Below, piece after piece: positions 1-7,209 of a stretch of DNA of 7,680 nt. The translations under genes were made by a program, and so were the position numbers. This stretch comes from Pseudobutyrivibrio sp. (GTDB lineage Bacteria; Bacillota; Clostridia; Lachnospirales; Lachnospiraceae). The number at the start of each line of letters is the position of its first letter. Within the stretch, counting starts at the first letter, position 1. The notes beneath the pieces were generated by a model, which made no database searches, was not told where the DNA came from, and saw only the letters and a program-made list of their open reading frames with translations. The DNA is taken from contig JAFYYE010000388.1 in assembly GCA_017557715.1 (NCBI GenBank), positions 1 to 7,680 of the forward strand, in the 5' to 3' direction.

Positions 1-135
1 CAAAAAGGTGTATCTTTTAATGGTATCTTTTTCAAATTTCAATATTGTAATTGCGGAAATCAAAAATAAAATTGAAAAACCGTAATCACCCCAAAAATCT
101 CGGGTTATGTTCAACATAAAATTTAACCAAACCAT
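1..135 (-). CDS. Partial ORF in -1 frame: continuation of the DUF6077-like membrane gene or start of a new membrane protein
   Basis: In the frame one base back from the gene ending at 123, an open frame runs from just after a TAA at 136-138 to the window edge without a stop. Read from the ATG at 133-135 it gives MVWLNFMLNITRDFWGDYG followed by FSILFLISAITILKF, a clear hydrophobic helix, then the charged EKDTIKR. Two readings are possible. If the preceding gene lost one base between 138 and 123, this is its next transmembrane segment: WFG would run into LNFMLNITRDF. Alternatively it is a separate gene overlapping its neighbour by 13 nt, with GGTGG at 141-145 placed 5 nt ahead of the ATG. I slightly favour the frameshift, because the neighbour ends abruptly and this segment has the same membrane-protein character. 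Only 45 codons are visible. Confidence 0.55.
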   Translation of the reverse strand, partial: MVWLNFMLNITRDFWGDYGFSILFLISAITILKFEKDTIKRYTFL

Positions 136-1307
136 TTATACCACCACATATCTCCACGCCATCTGTGGAAAATAGTAGAGTCATCTGACTTCATATCTTC
201 AAGCAATAACCAAATCAGTCCGTAAAAAATCATTTGAAGAATTGGACCAAACAATCCTGCTAACAAATATCTAATTCCATAAGGCTTTCTTTTATAAATG
301 CTCATTAGTAGCCAAAGTAAAACTGTTGTAAGGCTTACAAGAGGCATGGACATAACTGTAAGCGAGCACATACCTAATGAAAGCATAAATATAGGCAACA
401 TATTAGCTGTCTTGATTTCAGCTCTATAAAGCTGGATCATATATACCAAATAGAATGGTATGGCTACTGCTGAAAGCACTGCCTTTCCCTGCCAGATTGT
501 GCATAACAATCTAAATGTAAGGGAATAATGTGAATACATTCCAAATGCAAAAGCTATGGAAAGTAATATCATAAAAATAAACCTATTCTCTATCTCTGAG
601 AATATTAAACCTGACATATAGTAATAGATTCCATATGCTATAAGCAAAAATAGTACCGGAAAAATTGTGTGGCATATGGTTGTAACCTCAAAACCAGTTG
701 CCCTGGCAAGGTAGGCAATATATGTAGGCCATGCTGTAGCTGCTCTTTTAACAGTAGTATACTGTGGCTCCCCACTGATAAAATTCACATTGCTAATCAT
801 GTCGTAAGTCAATGTGTCCTGACTACTTACCACATAATCATAATCATCATATGACCACTCGTTAACCTCATAACCATATGAAAAATATAATTGCACTAAC
901 AAGATTGCAAAAAAGATTAGACCGTAAATAAGAGCAAATCTATCCTTCTTACATCCAGCCACTATAATACCGCTTTTTCCTTTTACATATTCTAAAATTT
1001 TCTTAAATGAAAACTTTTGAACAAATAATTCAACGATTATAAGAATCGCCATAAGCACTGAATAAATTATACAAAGAGCTGTAAAGCAACCTGTAAAAGG
1101 CTCGTTGAAGGTATGCCAATTTTGGAACCATTCTAAAATAGCCATCAGCACAAAGAAAATAGCGTAGCTACTAAATAATCCTATGGTATAAACAACCACT
1201 GGTGATTTATGCTGCTCCTCGCTTGCTCTATATGTAATTAATCTCCCTATTGCCACTGGTATAATTGTAAAATGTAGTAGTAGGGCTATTGCTCTAACAA
1301 TTATCAA
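123..1307 (-). CDS. Large multi-pass membrane protein, DUF6077-like; possibly truncated by a frameshift
   Basis: This 394-residue integral membrane protein has about ten hydrophobic helices (roughly 1-25, 37-61, 71-97, 123-145, 210-234, 243-262, 268-294, 303-320, 322-338 and 346-369). A long polar loop at 146-208 holds YDDYDYV (153-159), an acidic D-D-x-D motif, placed after the fourth helix where GT-C-like proteins often keep their active-site acids. The loop and following HTIFPVLFLLIAYGIYYY remind me of DUF6077 proteins from Firmicutes glycan clusters; that is a recollection, not a search result. The start is TTG at 1305-1307, backed by GGAG at 1315-1318 with 7 nt spacing, 19 nt after the preceding stop; no ATG fits. 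The frame ends at TAA 123-125, right after an aromatic-rich GDMWWYKWFG, and the -1 frame opens there and encodes another helix, so the true protein may be longer. A role in lipid-linked glycan transfer or export is inferred from context only. Confidence 0.75.
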   Translation of the reverse strand: MIIVRAIALLLHFTIIPVAIGRLITYRASEEQHKSPVVVYTIGLFSSYAIFFVLMAILEWFQNWHTFNEPFTGCFTALCIIYSVLMAILIIVELFVQKFSFKKILEYVKGKSGIIVAGCKKDRFALIYGLIFFAILLVQLYFSYGYEVNEWSYDDYDYVVSSQDTLTYDMISNVNFISGEPQYTTVKRAATAWPTYIAYLARATGFEVTTICHTIFPVLFLLIAYGIYYYMSGLIFSEIENRFIFMILLSIAFAFGMYSHYSLTFRLLCTIWQGKAVLSAVAIPFYLVYMIQLYRAEIKTANMLPIFMLSLGMCSLTVMSMPLVSLTTVLLWLLMSIYKRKPYGIRYLLAGLFGPILQMIFYGLIWLLLEDMKSDDSTIFHRWRGDMWWYKWFG

Positions 1308-1314
1308 TTTTATT

Positions 1315-1318
1315 CTCC
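1315..1318 (-). promoter_or_regulatory. Ribosome binding site deciding the TTG start of the DUF6077-like gene
   Basis: GGAG lies in the 19-nt gap after the GT2 gene and is 7 nt before TTG 1307. The spacing is good and no ATG is available nearby, so this site is the main support for a TTG start. Confidence 0.6.
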
Positions 1319-1326
1319 AAAATATA

Positions 1327-2274
1327 TCAACACTTTTTCTTGGAAATACTGATATATATTATGTATTTTATACAATCTTTAACGTTTTCTAATCCTATAT
1401 CCCTTAAGCCTAATTTATTTTCCTGAATGTATGAAATAATATCATTCAAACTTTCTTTCAAGCTTTCATCATCCCAACAGCTTTTTAGATATGGAGTAAG
1501 TTCTCTAATAACAGCTTTTCTAACCATACGCTGTTCATCCGCATTACCATTTTTCTGATAAAAATCAGTCAACCATCTGCACTTGAAAAGAATATCATCA
1601 ATATGCTTTTTAGACATCTTAACATTTGAAATGCTTGAAAGATGAACCCTGTAATAATACAGTGGCGCATCGATAAATATTACCTTATCGCATCTCCACA
1701 AATTTTCAATTAAGAATACTGCATCCTCATTATAATGAACGCCAGTATAAAATCTTAAGTCTCCAATTTTATCCTTTTTATATAGGCATTTCCAAATAGC
1801 GTAGGATATTCTAGGTTTCTTTTCGGAAACGATAATATCTGCAAATTCTTTTCCCGAATATGTGCTTGTAGGATATTCGCTGTTTTCAATGACTTCATTT
1901 TCATCTGATGTCATTTTAAACATACATACAGACATATCAGCTGAATTATCCTTTAGTGAATTGGCTAAGCGCTCATACATATCAGGAACAATCCAATCGT
2001 CACTATCTACGAAACCGATATACTCGCCCTGAGCAATATCAAGCCCCATGTTTCTGGAATCAGCCGAGCCACTGTTTTCCTTGTGGATTACCTTTATTCG
2101 TTCATCCTTTTGGGCCCATGCCTCACATTTTTCAGCACTTCCGTCAGTGGACCCATCATCTACAAGGATTAACTCTATTTTTTTGTATGTCTGCTCTAGA
2201 ATACTCTCTACGCATTTATCTAGATATTGCTCCACATTAAAAATTGGAACAATAATCGAAATCAATCCATCCAT
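1327..2274 (-). CDS. GT2-family glycosyltransferase (EpsJ/CpsJ-like)
   Basis: This 315-residue inverting glycosyltransferase of the common exopolysaccharide/capsule type acts from the cytosol on lipid-linked repeat units. The GT-A domain is textbook: ISIIVPIFNVEQYLDKCVESI (5-25), LILVDDGSTDGS (35-46) for nucleotide binding, ENSGSADSRNMGL (66-78), and FVDSDDW (88-94) with the metal-binding D-S-D. YNEDAVF (181-187) carries the ED of the putative catalytic base, and YYYRVHLSSIS (206-216) is the conserved end motif. The remaining C-terminal 100 residues are helical and variable, ending in a short hydrophobic stretch and SKKKC, which could aid membrane association. The ATG at 2274 has AAGGA at 2281-2285, 6 nt upstream, and lies 29 nt after the previous stop. 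The sugar donor and acceptor are not predictable. Confidence 0.95.
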   Translation of the reverse strand: MDGLISIIVPIFNVEQYLDKCVESILEQTYKKIELILVDDGSTDGSAEKCEAWAQKDERIKVIHKENSGSADSRNMGLDIAQGEYIGFVDSDDWIVPDMYERLANSLKDNSADMSVCMFKMTSDENEVIENSEYPTSTYSGKEFADIIVSEKKPRISYAIWKCLYKKDKIGDLRFYTGVHYNEDAVFLIENLWRCDKVIFIDAPLYYYRVHLSSISNVKMSKKHIDDILFKCRWLTDFYQKNGNADEQRMVRKAVIRELTPYLKSCWDDESLKESLNDIISYIQENKLGLRDIGLENVKDCIKYIIYISISKKKC

Positions 2275-2280
2275 TACAAA

Positions 2281-2285
2281 TCCTT
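2281..2285 (-). promoter_or_regulatory. Ribosome binding site (AAGGA) of the GT2 gene
   Basis: AAGGA is 6 nt before ATG 2274, inside a 29-nt gap that is the longest between genes here. The gap is too short for a convincing promoter or terminator and shows no hairpin. Confidence 0.6.
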
Positions 2286-2303
2286 ATAATATACTTAGTA
2301 ATG

Positions 2304-3149
2304 TTAAATCTTAATATCGCTCCACCAGTATCCCTGATATTCCTTAGATAATTCTATTTTTGAGGTGTCAACTTTTTCAATCTTATCACTCAATTTATTG
2401 AACATCGGATACCGTTTTGCAAGATTCCAATAATGAGTCGTCTTAACCTGTTTTTCTTTTTCCAAATCCCTGGTAGTGCCAACCTCATTATTATCGTAAA
2501 TTCGATAAATGGTTGATGTACTTGAAACAAGCTTACCCCTTCCCATATCTAGAACTATTCTGGAATAGAGATACCAGTCAAACACATTGCTCTCTCCCTC
2601 ACGTAGGGAATCTATAAACTCATAAGAAAGCTTATCTACTCTAATTGCTGTTGTAGACATTCCAAGGAAATTCTCTTGAGCGATTTGATTTATATCATAA
2701 ACCGCATCTGGCAATGATTTAAATACATCCTCGCCATTTTCCTTAATCAATTTATTATAAAAGAATACGCTTTCTTTGTCTAATTCAGCAGTCTTCTTTA
2801 TCTCCTCCACGCGATTAGGTGCAAATGTATCATCCACATCTCCGATTATTACAAGCTCATAGCCAAGTCTTTTTGTAAGCTCTAAAAGCTGTATTCTCAT
2901 TTCTGCTATTGAGTATTGGAATGATTCTAGGTCAATGAGGCTTGTCGTACCTTTTAAACTAGGTGCGAGATTTACTACTTTGAAGTCTTTATCATATACT
3001 CCAACTGTCTGTAACTCTTCTCTAGAGAAATTGTCGTTGATTAAAACTAAATCAAAATCTTTATCAGTCTGTGAATCAACTGAGGCTACAAAATCTTTTA
3101 GAAATTCTCTCGCTTGCTTATATATTACTGTTGCGAAACATGTTTTCAT
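2304..3149 (-). CDS. Atypical GT-A-fold (GT2-like) glycosyltransferase
   Basis: This 281-residue soluble protein has the outline of a GT-A glycosyltransferase but diverged motifs. The N-terminus MKTCFATVIYKQAREF gives the first strand and helix, followed by FDLVLINDN (32-40) at the usual nucleotide-binding strand, where GT2 enzymes normally have VDDGS. GDVDDTFAPNR (103-113) supplies the metal-binding DXD-like acidic cluster (D104, D106, D107). FDWYLYSRIV (190-199) matches the late acidic position used as catalytic base in many GT2 proteins, and IYRIYDNN (214-221) matches the YRxHxxN-type motif near the end of such domains. No membrane segment is visible. The ATG at 3149 has a good ribosome site, GAGGTG at 3158-3163, 8 nt upstream. 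Being flanked by clear glycosyltransferases in one operon supports a role in the same glycan. I do not recognise a named family; a transferase of a non-standard sugar is a reasonable guess. Confidence 0.75.
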   Translation of the reverse strand: MKTCFATVIYKQAREFLKDFVASVDSQTDKDFDLVLINDNFSREELQTVGVYDKDFKVVNLAPSLKGTTSLIDLESFQYSIAEMRIQLLELTKRLGYELVIIGDVDDTFAPNRVEEIKKTAELDKESVFFYNKLIKENGEDVFKSLPDAVYDINQIAQENFLGMSTTAIRVDKLSYEFIDSLREGESNVFDWYLYSRIVLDMGRGKLVSSTSTIYRIYDNNEVGTTRDLEKEKQVKTTHYWNLAKRYPMFNKLSDKIEKVDTSKIELSKEYQGYWWSDIKI

Positions 3150-3157
3150 TAATATTA

Positions 3158-3163
3158 CACCTC
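3158..3163 (-). promoter_or_regulatory. Ribosome binding site (GAGGTG) of the atypical GT-A transferase gene
   Basis: GAGGTG sits in the 15-nt gap after the WbuB-like gene, 8 nt before ATG 3149. It is one of the stronger Shine-Dalgarno matches in the window, so this gene can be translated independently of coupling. Confidence 0.65.
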
Positions 3164-3164
3164 A

Positions 3165-4364
3165 TCAGTCAGCCAAGTATCCGTCCATTATGTCCATCAA
3201 TTTCTTTTTAGCGAAGTGCTCCTTATTGTATGCGTATGCATTCTCGCCCATTTCCTGAAGACGAGTCTTTGATTCATTTCGCATTGAAATAATGCTCATA
3301 GCAAGAGCCCTGGCATCGCCAATCTCTGAGCATATACCGCAGTCAGCTTCAGATATTACTCGCGCTGTTTCGCCCTTTGCTGAGGCAATTATAGGCATGG
3401 CACAAGCCATATATGACTGAAGCTTTGCTGGTATTGTCTTTGCGAAAAGTTCATCATCTGCAAAAGATAAAAATGCGGCATCAGCACCCGCTAAGTATGA
3501 TGGTACTTCTGTAGCCTTTACCCTACCGGTAAACTCAAATAAATCCCATACACCGGCATTAGTGATACTATTCTCAAAAGAATGACGAGCTCTACCATCA
3601 CCAACTATAGTAAATCTAACATCCTTTATTCCTTCTTTTCTGAGTATAGCAGCCGCCTCAGGAAGAATTTCAAGACCCTGCGCCTGTCCAATATTTCCAG
3701 TAAACATTACGTTAAAGCCCTTGTGTGACTTCTTTGGAAGTGGCTCGTAAAACTCCTCGGCATACTGTGGCCAGAAACTTACCTTATCATGCTCACTCTC
3801 ATCTACGTATTTACGAATTGATTCTACAAAGCTTGGACTTGTCCCCCAAATATGAGTACAACCTTTGTAAATCTTTCTAACCATTCGCTCAATAGGCTTA
3901 ACCACTAGAGGGCTGTGAATGCCTGTAATCATCTCCACATTTTCTGGCCAAAGATCCTGTACGTATAAGTAACATGGGACCTTATGCTTTTTCGCATAGG
4001 CTACACCAACTTTGCACTGATTCATTGGAGAAGTCTCAAACATGAAAACTTCGTCCGCTTTGATATTGGTGAATATATTCCAGAAAAAACCAAAGAATGG
4101 GAAACTAAAATAATTAAAAATTAATCCTAGCTTTCCATTTCCACGTGGAATCAATGGAATACGGTATACATCCACTCCATTGATAGTCTCTCTTCTCTTT
4201 TTAAACAATCCATATCCAGGATAAATTTTTCCCTCTGGGTAGTTTGGCAAGCCTGTTACAACGCTTACTTTATAGCCTCTCTTTACCCATTCAAACGCCA
4301 TGTCATTTATTCGAAACTGCTCTGGGTAAAAGTATTGGCAAACAATTAGTATGTGCTTTTTCAT
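3165..4364 (-). CDS. WbuB-like GT4-family glycosyltransferase
   Basis: This 399-residue GT-B fold glycosyltransferase resembles the WbuB/WcaI-like group of GT4 enzymes found in O-antigen and capsule clusters (E. coli WbuB is an L-fucosamine transferase). Marks of that group are the opening ILIVCQYFYPEQFRIN, the GLPNYPEGKIYPGYG loop (38-52), VQDLWPENVE (135-144), FTGNIGQAQGLE (221-232), VGDG (254-257) and KTIPAKLQSYMACAMPI (309-325), followed by the GE pair (331-332). The last region replaces the EX7E motif of typical GT4 enzymes: E305 is present, but the position eight residues on is Ala, as is common in this subgroup. A322 sits where a glycine is usual. The ATG overlaps the preceding stop as ATGA (4 nt), with only a weak GGAAA upstream, consistent with coupled translation. 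The next gene follows after 15 nt. The name describes resemblance; the sugar transferred is not established. Confidence 0.92.
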   Translation of the reverse strand: MKKHILIVCQYFYPEQFRINDMAFEWVKRGYKVSVVTGLPNYPEGKIYPGYGLFKKRRETINGVDVYRIPLIPRGNGKLGLIFNYFSFPFFGFFWNIFTNIKADEVFMFETSPMNQCKVGVAYAKKHKVPCYLYVQDLWPENVEMITGIHSPLVVKPIERMVRKIYKGCTHIWGTSPSFVESIRKYVDESEHDKVSFWPQYAEEFYEPLPKKSHKGFNVMFTGNIGQAQGLEILPEAAAILRKEGIKDVRFTIVGDGRARHSFENSITNAGVWDLFEFTGRVKATEVPSYLAGADAAFLSFADDELFAKTIPAKLQSYMACAMPIIASAKGETARVISEADCGICSEIGDARALAMSIISMRNESKTRLQEMGENAYAYNKEHFAKKKLMDIMDGYLAD

Positions 4365-5527
4365 ATATTTCCAATCATTTCATAAAGTGCTTTCATACTT
4401 TCCTCATCCTTCTGAAGCACCTTAGTATTTTTCTTTAATTCTTCATATTTATCTTTGTCTGTGAGAAGCATCTTAATCTGCTGGTACATTTCCTCATAAT
4501 CCTCCACAAGAATTCCGTTTGTACCGTCCACGATTTCCTTAGCTGCAGGATAGCTCTTTACTACCACTGGAAGCCCCATCGCCTGAGCCTCTACTACAGA
4601 CATTCCATAGCTTTCTGAAAGGGATGTAGATACGAATATATCTGCTCCACTCAGATATTTATTAACATCTAATGTGTAGCCTGTAACTTCTACAATGCCT
4701 TCCAAGCGCTTTCTAATAATCTTTTCTTCAACTTCTATTCGCTGCTGACCATCACCGACTAAGTACCATTTAAAATCAATTCCATCAGCAACTAGTTTCT
4801 TAGCTATTTCCAAACATTGAAGCTGATTTTTGTTAGGATCCAATCTACCGACTGTTACAATAGTTTGCTTGTTCTTTTCAATTGCAGCAACAAATCCACT
4901 GTTAAATGCTTTTGGCAAGACATTATAAACTGTATAGGTCTTATCCTTCATCTCAGGATTACACTTTAAAAATGCATCCTTAACAGCATCTGAAACCGCC
5001 ACTACTCCATCAAAAGTCCTATATTCGCAGTTGTTAATATCGTTATCCATTTCCATGGCATCATAATCCACATGGAGCCATGCCAACTTCCTAGGAGCCT
5101 TAACCTTCTTTAATACAAATAAATTCGAACCATAGTAAGTACTATTCGTATTTACGTTATTGGAATAGGATACTGCAATATCCATATCCTTTATTTTTCT
5201 TTCAAATAGATAAATAACGGAGAATACTGACTTAGAGCCTAATGCCTTGCAAAGAACCGCAAGTACTGCTCTTATTAGCGCTGTGCCCATTCCCTTTGCT
5301 CTGGCATCATTCATTGTCATTGCAACGATGTTAAGTAATGAACCACCCTTTAAAATATGTACTCGCTTATCTACACGGCTAACCTGCGCCTCATCGTAAT
5401 GAAATACAAATACATAAACATCAAATTTTTCATAATCAAAATGCTCAAGCATATTTATCAGAGCATTTTCTATTCCCCCGATTTTTAGTGAAGGAATAAC
5501 AAATAATATTTTCTTTTTCATGAACAT
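4361..5527 (-). CDS. GT4-family glycosyltransferase (GT-B fold)
   Basis: This 388-residue retaining glycosyltransferase is predicted to transfer a sugar from a nucleotide donor to a growing lipid-linked glycan on the cytosolic side. The N-terminal Rossmann half begins with KKKILFVIPSLKIGGIEN, with the glycine pair (G17-G18) usual in GT4 enzymes. The C-terminal half carries VTVGRLDPNKNQ (about 225-235), LVGDG (257-261), VTGY (281-284) and S-E305-SYGMSVV-E313, the EX7E donor-site motif, followed by AQAMGLPVV. All expected landmarks are present and the length is normal for the family. The ATG at 5527 shares one base with the TAA of the preceding gene and has GGAAG at 5535-5539, 7 nt upstream; the second ATG at 5521 would be too far from that site. 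The stop overlaps the next gene by 4 nt, so translation is likely coupled on both sides. Donor sugar and linkage are not predictable. Confidence 0.93.
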   Translation of the reverse strand: MFMKKKILFVIPSLKIGGIENALINMLEHFDYEKFDVYVFVFHYDEAQVSRVDKRVHILKGGSLLNIVAMTMNDARAKGMGTALIRAVLAVLCKALGSKSVFSVIYLFERKIKDMDIAVSYSNNVNTNSTYYGSNLFVLKKVKAPRKLAWLHVDYDAMEMDNDINNCEYRTFDGVVAVSDAVKDAFLKCNPEMKDKTYTVYNVLPKAFNSGFVAAIEKNKQTIVTVGRLDPNKNQLQCLEIAKKLVADGIDFKWYLVGDGQQRIEVEEKIIRKRLEGIVEVTGYTLDVNKYLSGADIFVSTSLSESYGMSVVEAQAMGLPVVVKSYPAAKEIVDGTNGILVEDYEEMYQQIKMLLTDKDKYEELKKNTKVLQKDEESMKALYEMIGNI

Positions 5528-7209
5528 TATTGTGCTTCCAGCACGTATCCTCCACTTGGTGTTTTTTCTTTTATACTATATCCGTAATCTTCCCAGCTGT
5601 TTACCAAATCAGCATTTACATAGTCGATATAAACTATCTCTGGCTTCTTGTCTGGGTTTATCTCATAATACGCCTCAAATCTCTTTACAGTTTCTTCACT
5701 AATATTCCAAATCCATGATGAATAGCTACAATTTTCAAATCCATCAACAAGATATAACCAAGTTCTACTAGTGAAGAATAATGTTTTCCTGCTTGTATCA
5801 AGCTGTTTTACTTCAGAATAAATAGTCTCGTAATCCTTAGCCTTTTCTTCTGAAGCAATTATTCCTTTTTCAGGTCCTTCAGTGATTAAGGTTGTCTGAT
5901 ACTGAATAGGATTATCCCAATATATTCCTATCCATCTAAATACAGCCATAAACAATATCTGACACACGAATAGAATCAATGCTATTGTCTTAAAGGCTGT
6001 TTTATCTTTTTCTATTCCTTCTGCCTTAACTATTTTATACACATCAGCAAGGTATATCAGACTTGCCAACATCATAATGGTTCCACCCAGTGTAATTGTG
6101 GCTATTCCATTATCAGATGCTACCTGAAGTGTAAAAGCATATACAAGACCTGGTAACCATACTCTTTTAAATATTTTAAAATCAAATTTATCCCTATAAA
6201 CAACGACTAGATATAGTCCCAATGCGCTGATTGGGATAGTAAATTGATTTACAATGTAATTAAATCTAACACCGTCTGAAACAAAGAAAATATTCAGAGC
6301 TGTAGCGACTAGTGCTATCAATGTATATTTATTTCTCTTCTGAATAGTTGCTCTTATAGACAAGATTATCAGTATCAAATACGCAAAATATGTAATCAAC
6401 GATAACTTATACACTAAAAATACTTGCAGTAAAAAAGTAAATGGCTTCTTCCATAATTCTGATGTGTGACCTGCATCACCTGTAAGTATTGGATTTAAGC
6501 TAGCTAAAAACTCATTTAAGCTAATCTTCGAAAACACTGCCACTAACCATATAATAAGAACTGTTATACAACCTAAGGTATATAAACCGAACTGTTTTAA
6601 ATGTATCTTTCTGCTTTCAGTATTCCTTTTGAAAAGTATTGCTAAGAAAAAGCACACATATATTAAAACTAGGTATGGGTTACATAAAACCGCACATGCA
6701 AAAAGGATTCCTGCTATATAAAACCTAACTAATTTCCCATCTTCAAGAATCAATAATGATACAAATGTCATGCACATTATTGCAATTGTGTTGTAAGACA
6801 GCGCCATTATATTAAGAGGGCTATACAGCAAGAAAGCTATTGAATACACAATAGCTGCTACATGCGAATATTTCTTTATTAAACAATAAAACAGTATGCT
6901 AATCAGTACCTGAGCCACAATGTAAATATGACGAAAAGATAGCAAGATTCCCTCTGATGTTCCATGAAGCATCATATATATCTTCATAAAAGGATACTGC
7001 AATATTGCAGTCATCTGTGAAAGATTCCATTCATGCAAAAATAAAGCATCACCATTCACCATTCTATAAGGAACAGATAGATAAAATGGCTCATCCACAT
7101 CACCAAAACCGTATCGACTTTTAGCAACTAGTTCAATAGTCCCCAAAATCAATAACAAACCAAAAACAATATGATATTTACTCTTCCTTATTGTTTGTAT
7201 CAAGTCCAA
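5527..7209 (-). CDS. Multi-pass membrane protein, candidate GT-C glycosyltransferase
   Basis: This 560-residue protein has one transmembrane helix at about 12-28, then a first outer loop with D37-V-D39-E40-P-F-Y, then about ten or more further helices to about residue 425, and a soluble C-terminal domain (about 430-560). An acidic D/E motif in the first outer loop, a helical body and a C-terminal outer domain are the layout of GT-C enzymes (GT39/GT83/ArnT-like), which take sugars from polyprenyl-phosphate carriers outside the membrane. It directly follows a GtrB-type gene that would make such a donor, which strengthens the inference. No ATG occurs before codon 50, so the start is TTG at 7209 or TTG at 7203. 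AGAGG at 7213-7217 is 3 nt from the first and 9 nt from the second, so 7203 fits the ribosome site better. The gene overlaps its upstream neighbour by 32 (or 26) nt. Acceptor and sugar cannot be read from the sequence. A flippase or polymerase is a less likely alternative. Confidence 0.8.
   Translation of the reverse strand: MDLIQTIRKSKYHIVFGLLLILGTIELVAKSRYGFGDVDEPFYLSVPYRMVNGDALFLHEWNLSQMTAILQYPFMKIYMMLHGTSEGILLSFRHIYIVAQVLISILFYCLIKKYSHVAAIVYSIAFLLYSPLNIMALSYNTIAIMCMTFVSLLILEDGKLVRFYIAGILFACAVLCNPYLVLIYVCFFLAILFKRNTESRKIHLKQFGLYTLGCITVLIIWLVAVFSKISLNEFLASLNPILTGDAGHTSELWKKPFTFLLQVFLVYKLSLITYFAYLILIILSIRATIQKRNKYTLIALVATALNIFFVSDGVRFNYIVNQFTIPISALGLYLVVVYRDKFDFKIFKRVWLPGLVYAFTLQVASDNGIATITLGGTIMMLASLIYLADVYKIVKAEGIEKDKTAFKTIALILFVCQILFMAVFRWIGIYWDNPIQYQTTLITEGPEKGIIASEEKAKDYETIYSEVKQLDTSRKTLFFTSRTWLYLVDGFENCSYSSWIWNISEETVKRFEAYYEINPDKKPEIVYIDYVNADLVNSWEDYGYSIKEKTPSGGYVLEAQ

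Noticed and set aside
123..138. Programmed -1 ribosomal frameshift joining the membrane gene to the following frame
   Set aside because: No canonical X XXY YYZ slippery heptamer is in the right phase before the TAA at 123-125 and no clear downstream stem or pseudoknot is visible.
144..168. Imperfect inverted repeat CCACATAT...ATCTGTGG near the end of the membrane gene
   Set aside because: The stem is about 5 + 2 pairs with a mismatch, lies inside coding sequence and has no T-run after it, so it is not a terminator; it is also upstream of the frame change, so it would not stimulate -1 frameshifting.
2275..2303. Possible internal promoter or terminator in the longest intergenic gap
   Set aside because: The 29-nt AT-rich gap has TA-rich stretches but no -35/-10 pair and no hairpin; it is adequately explained by a ribosome site alone.
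1956..3258. Plus-strand open frames of 88-107 codons at 1956-2240, 2048-2314 and 2935-3258
   Set aside because: They lie antisense to well-supported glycosyltransferase genes, have unlikely compositions, no ribosome sites I could defend and no recognisable domains.
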